Shown: positions 63,701 to 64,000 of the stretch, piece after piece
How the letters are laid out: the number at the start of each line of letters is the position of its first letter
Numbering within the stretch: the first letter of the stretch is position 1
NCBI RefSeq assembly: GCF_030160075.1
Contig: NZ_BSNQ01000009.1
Coordinates: 740,295-804,294 of the forward strand
Direction of reading: 5' to 3'
DNA length: 64,000 nucleotides
Source: Dyella lipolytica
GTDB taxonomy: Bacteria > Pseudomonadota > Gammaproteobacteria > Xanthomonadales > Rhodanobacteraceae
The notes under the pieces: generated by a model
What the model saw: the letters and a program-made list of their open reading frames with translations, nothing else
Told to the model about the DNA's origin: nothing
Databases searched by the model: none
Made by a program: the position numbers and the translations under genes

Positions 63701-63776
63701 GACTCTCCTCGCCGCGCTCTTCCTTGGGTGCGGAGGGATCGTCGTGCCGTTTCTCGTCCGGTAGATGCATGCGCAT
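60744..63776 (-). CDS. SNF2-family DEAD/DEAH-type helicase-like ATPase
   Basis: A 1010-residue SWI2/SNF2 ATPase. The N-terminal 500 residues are an unassigned, charged region with WYGNAVEDADDHAFDLEIG as a conserved-looking block. The motor begins near residue 545: motif I DDMGLGKT is near residue 572, motif II DEAQ is near residue 668, LTGTPLENHLGELW follows, and motif VI-like DRAHRIGQDKPV is near residue 960. These ATPases translocate on double-stranded DNA and remodel protein-DNA complexes; RapA is the best-known bacterial relative, though this protein is not RapA. The start at 63776 has AGGGA upstream. Confidence 0.92.
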   Translation of the reverse strand: MRMHLPDEKRHDDPSAPKEERGEESLPGVWRKLLAKPTAAAAHEHVVLGFFFEVMSEEGAPFARLDAAPVLLSAVEHGRFARPAPLESKLLSHTTLQPLEQRLATAVLGLPQTLRKSRSYARLSGHVGSTLLAEMLDTTPCFLGGLAGLRLSRGKSHQLNWHWHLEHDGSQRLLPSLPHSQRLLRVEGLWYLDAERAELGHLEADPEETHWLDLPPLKHEYSRSLRRSLPSSRLAHRIPAPQVFEELRRAELAPKPVLILHALTRHARLAAGTPPLAYARLAFDYAGERLPGRGGEPLVRRVRNGQLVEITRRRAEELSTMEQLERAGLTLGVDTEGLPWDVADTLPEDAWLFPGKGHAGALEVNTPARWLALRPKLEAEGFLLEYAPSFPFEVLEGPVRWYGNAVEDADDHAFDLEIGIEVEGKRRNLLPAVAQALAEHQLNLSPAPNEPEDAVWYAPVDERRRVPVRLKELRGLLAPLAEYLEKPKKKLHLPRVQAGRLEEIVEALPSGGELQAPEQLRGFTARLRDAADRASDVVPEGLTVELRPYQREGLRWLNALAEAGVGGVLADDMGLGKTLQLITHLLALKQTGALEQPALIVVPTSLIPNWLAEIARFAPSLRALALHGPQRSGDFSQIAVQDIILTSYALLPRDVVTLRKQPFSLIVLDEAQQVKNPRTQARRAVLTLRAPRCVCLTGTPLENHLGELWSQVDLAVPGLLGDEGAFRRHYRVPIEKQRDEECQARLNRRLAPFILRRTKSQVASELPPKTEITRRVVLDGRQRELYESLRLSLADELREVIAQRGISHSGIVVLDALLKLRQVCCDPRLVKLEAARGVRDSAKFELLMDMLPALLAEGRKVLLFSQFTEMLKLIANELERHRIRYVMLTGETRDRAEPVQRFQEGDVPLFLLSLKAGGVGLNLTAADTVIHYDPWWNPAAEAQASDRAHRIGQDKPVFVFRLITVGTVEERIEELKARKAELAEAVLEGGGTREKLSFDQSDLDALLAPS

Positions 63777-63866
63777 GCGATCCCTGGGGAGATCAAAACC
63801 TTGAGCTTAACAGCGATCGGGGTCCGCGCCGCAAGCGAATGCGGACAAGCACACAAGAATTGACGT

Positions 63867-64000
63867 TTAGTGAGAGCCGAACAGGCCTTGCGGGTATTCC
63901 GGTTTCTGTTCGCGCGCCATCAGGGCACGCAGTCCTTCGACGGGCGTGACCTCGCCATGCAGCACCGCGCGCACGCCTTTGCTGATCGGCAGGTCCAGGT
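63867..64000 (-). CDS. gpsA: NAD(P)-dependent glycerol-3-phosphate dehydrogenase, C-terminal end only
   Basis: The last 43 residues before the stop are visible, reading from the window edge as [19 protein letters not shown] and ending in [12 protein letters not shown]. The LPI-x(4)-V-x-x-VL-x(5)-P pattern followed by an Arg-Glu-x-Lys-Pro-Glu segment is the usual GpsA C-terminus. GpsA makes glycerol-3-phosphate for phospholipid synthesis. The rest lies outside the window, so the call rests on the tail alone. Confidence 0.75.
   Translation of the reverse strand, partial: LDLPISKGVRAVLHGEVTPVEGLRALMAREQKPEYPQGLFGSH

Overview
The window reads as a chromosomal segment from a GC-rich gammaproteobacterium of the Xanthomonadales, most likely Rhodanobacteraceae (Dyella, Luteibacter or Rhodanobacter type). 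The best evidence is the type II secretion operon in the order E-F-G-H-I-J-K-L-M-N-D, the Xps arrangement of this group rather than the C-to-O order of enteric bacteria. Short GC-rich palindromic repeats and many regulator genes transcribed divergently from their neighbours fit as well. The species assignment is inference. I saw no rRNA, tRNA, CRISPR array, insertion sequence or prophage.

Layout. 1-1.7 kb: truncated DHA2-type efflux pump divergent from a TetR repressor. 1.8-4.5 kb: secreted S53 (sedolisin) protease with two PKD domains and a long leader. 5.2-8.7 kb: ArsR/flavin-reductase and LysR/NAD-epimerase divergent pairs. 8.7-11.2 kb: helicase HrpB. 11.3-22.4 kb: complete Xps type II secretion operon, read right to left from gspE to gspD, with stem-loops inside the operon. 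22.5-28 kb: TatD, an RluE-like pseudouridine synthase, a methyltransferase with an export signal, a chagasin-like inhibitor, a LysR regulator, a small ORF and an aldo/keto reductase. 28-31.2 kb: a tightly coupled set of DnaJ-domain protein, membrane protein and DUF2167 protein, preceded by a TraB/GumN-like protein. 31-38.5 kb: dehydrogenases, methyltransferases, peroxiredoxin, MarC, an RMD1-like (DUF155) protein and an ArsR/SDR pair. 38.6-47 kb: small ORF, beta-helix lipoprotein, SO2930-type diheme cytochrome, TonB-dependent receptor, aldehyde dehydrogenase and a convergent FadL-type porin. 47-64 kb: YcgL, a membrane-anchored ankyrin protein, glycosyltransferase 9, a CPA2 antiporter, glutaminyl cyclase, a DUF4865/tautomerase pair, HemB, a second S53 peptidase, glucokinase, a HAD phosphatase, an SNF2 helicase and the end of gpsA.

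How it fits together. The Xps machine is the likely exporter for proteins such as the S53 protease at 1.8 kb. The 39-47 kb block looks like one physiological unit: outer-membrane uptake (TonB receptor, FadL porin), envelope redox (diheme lipoprotein cytochrome with its beta-helix partner) and aldehyde oxidation. This is my first candidate for an undescribed system. The second is a pair of small ORFs (26663-26845 and 38633-38836) that share an N-terminal motif and a leader with fixed spacing.
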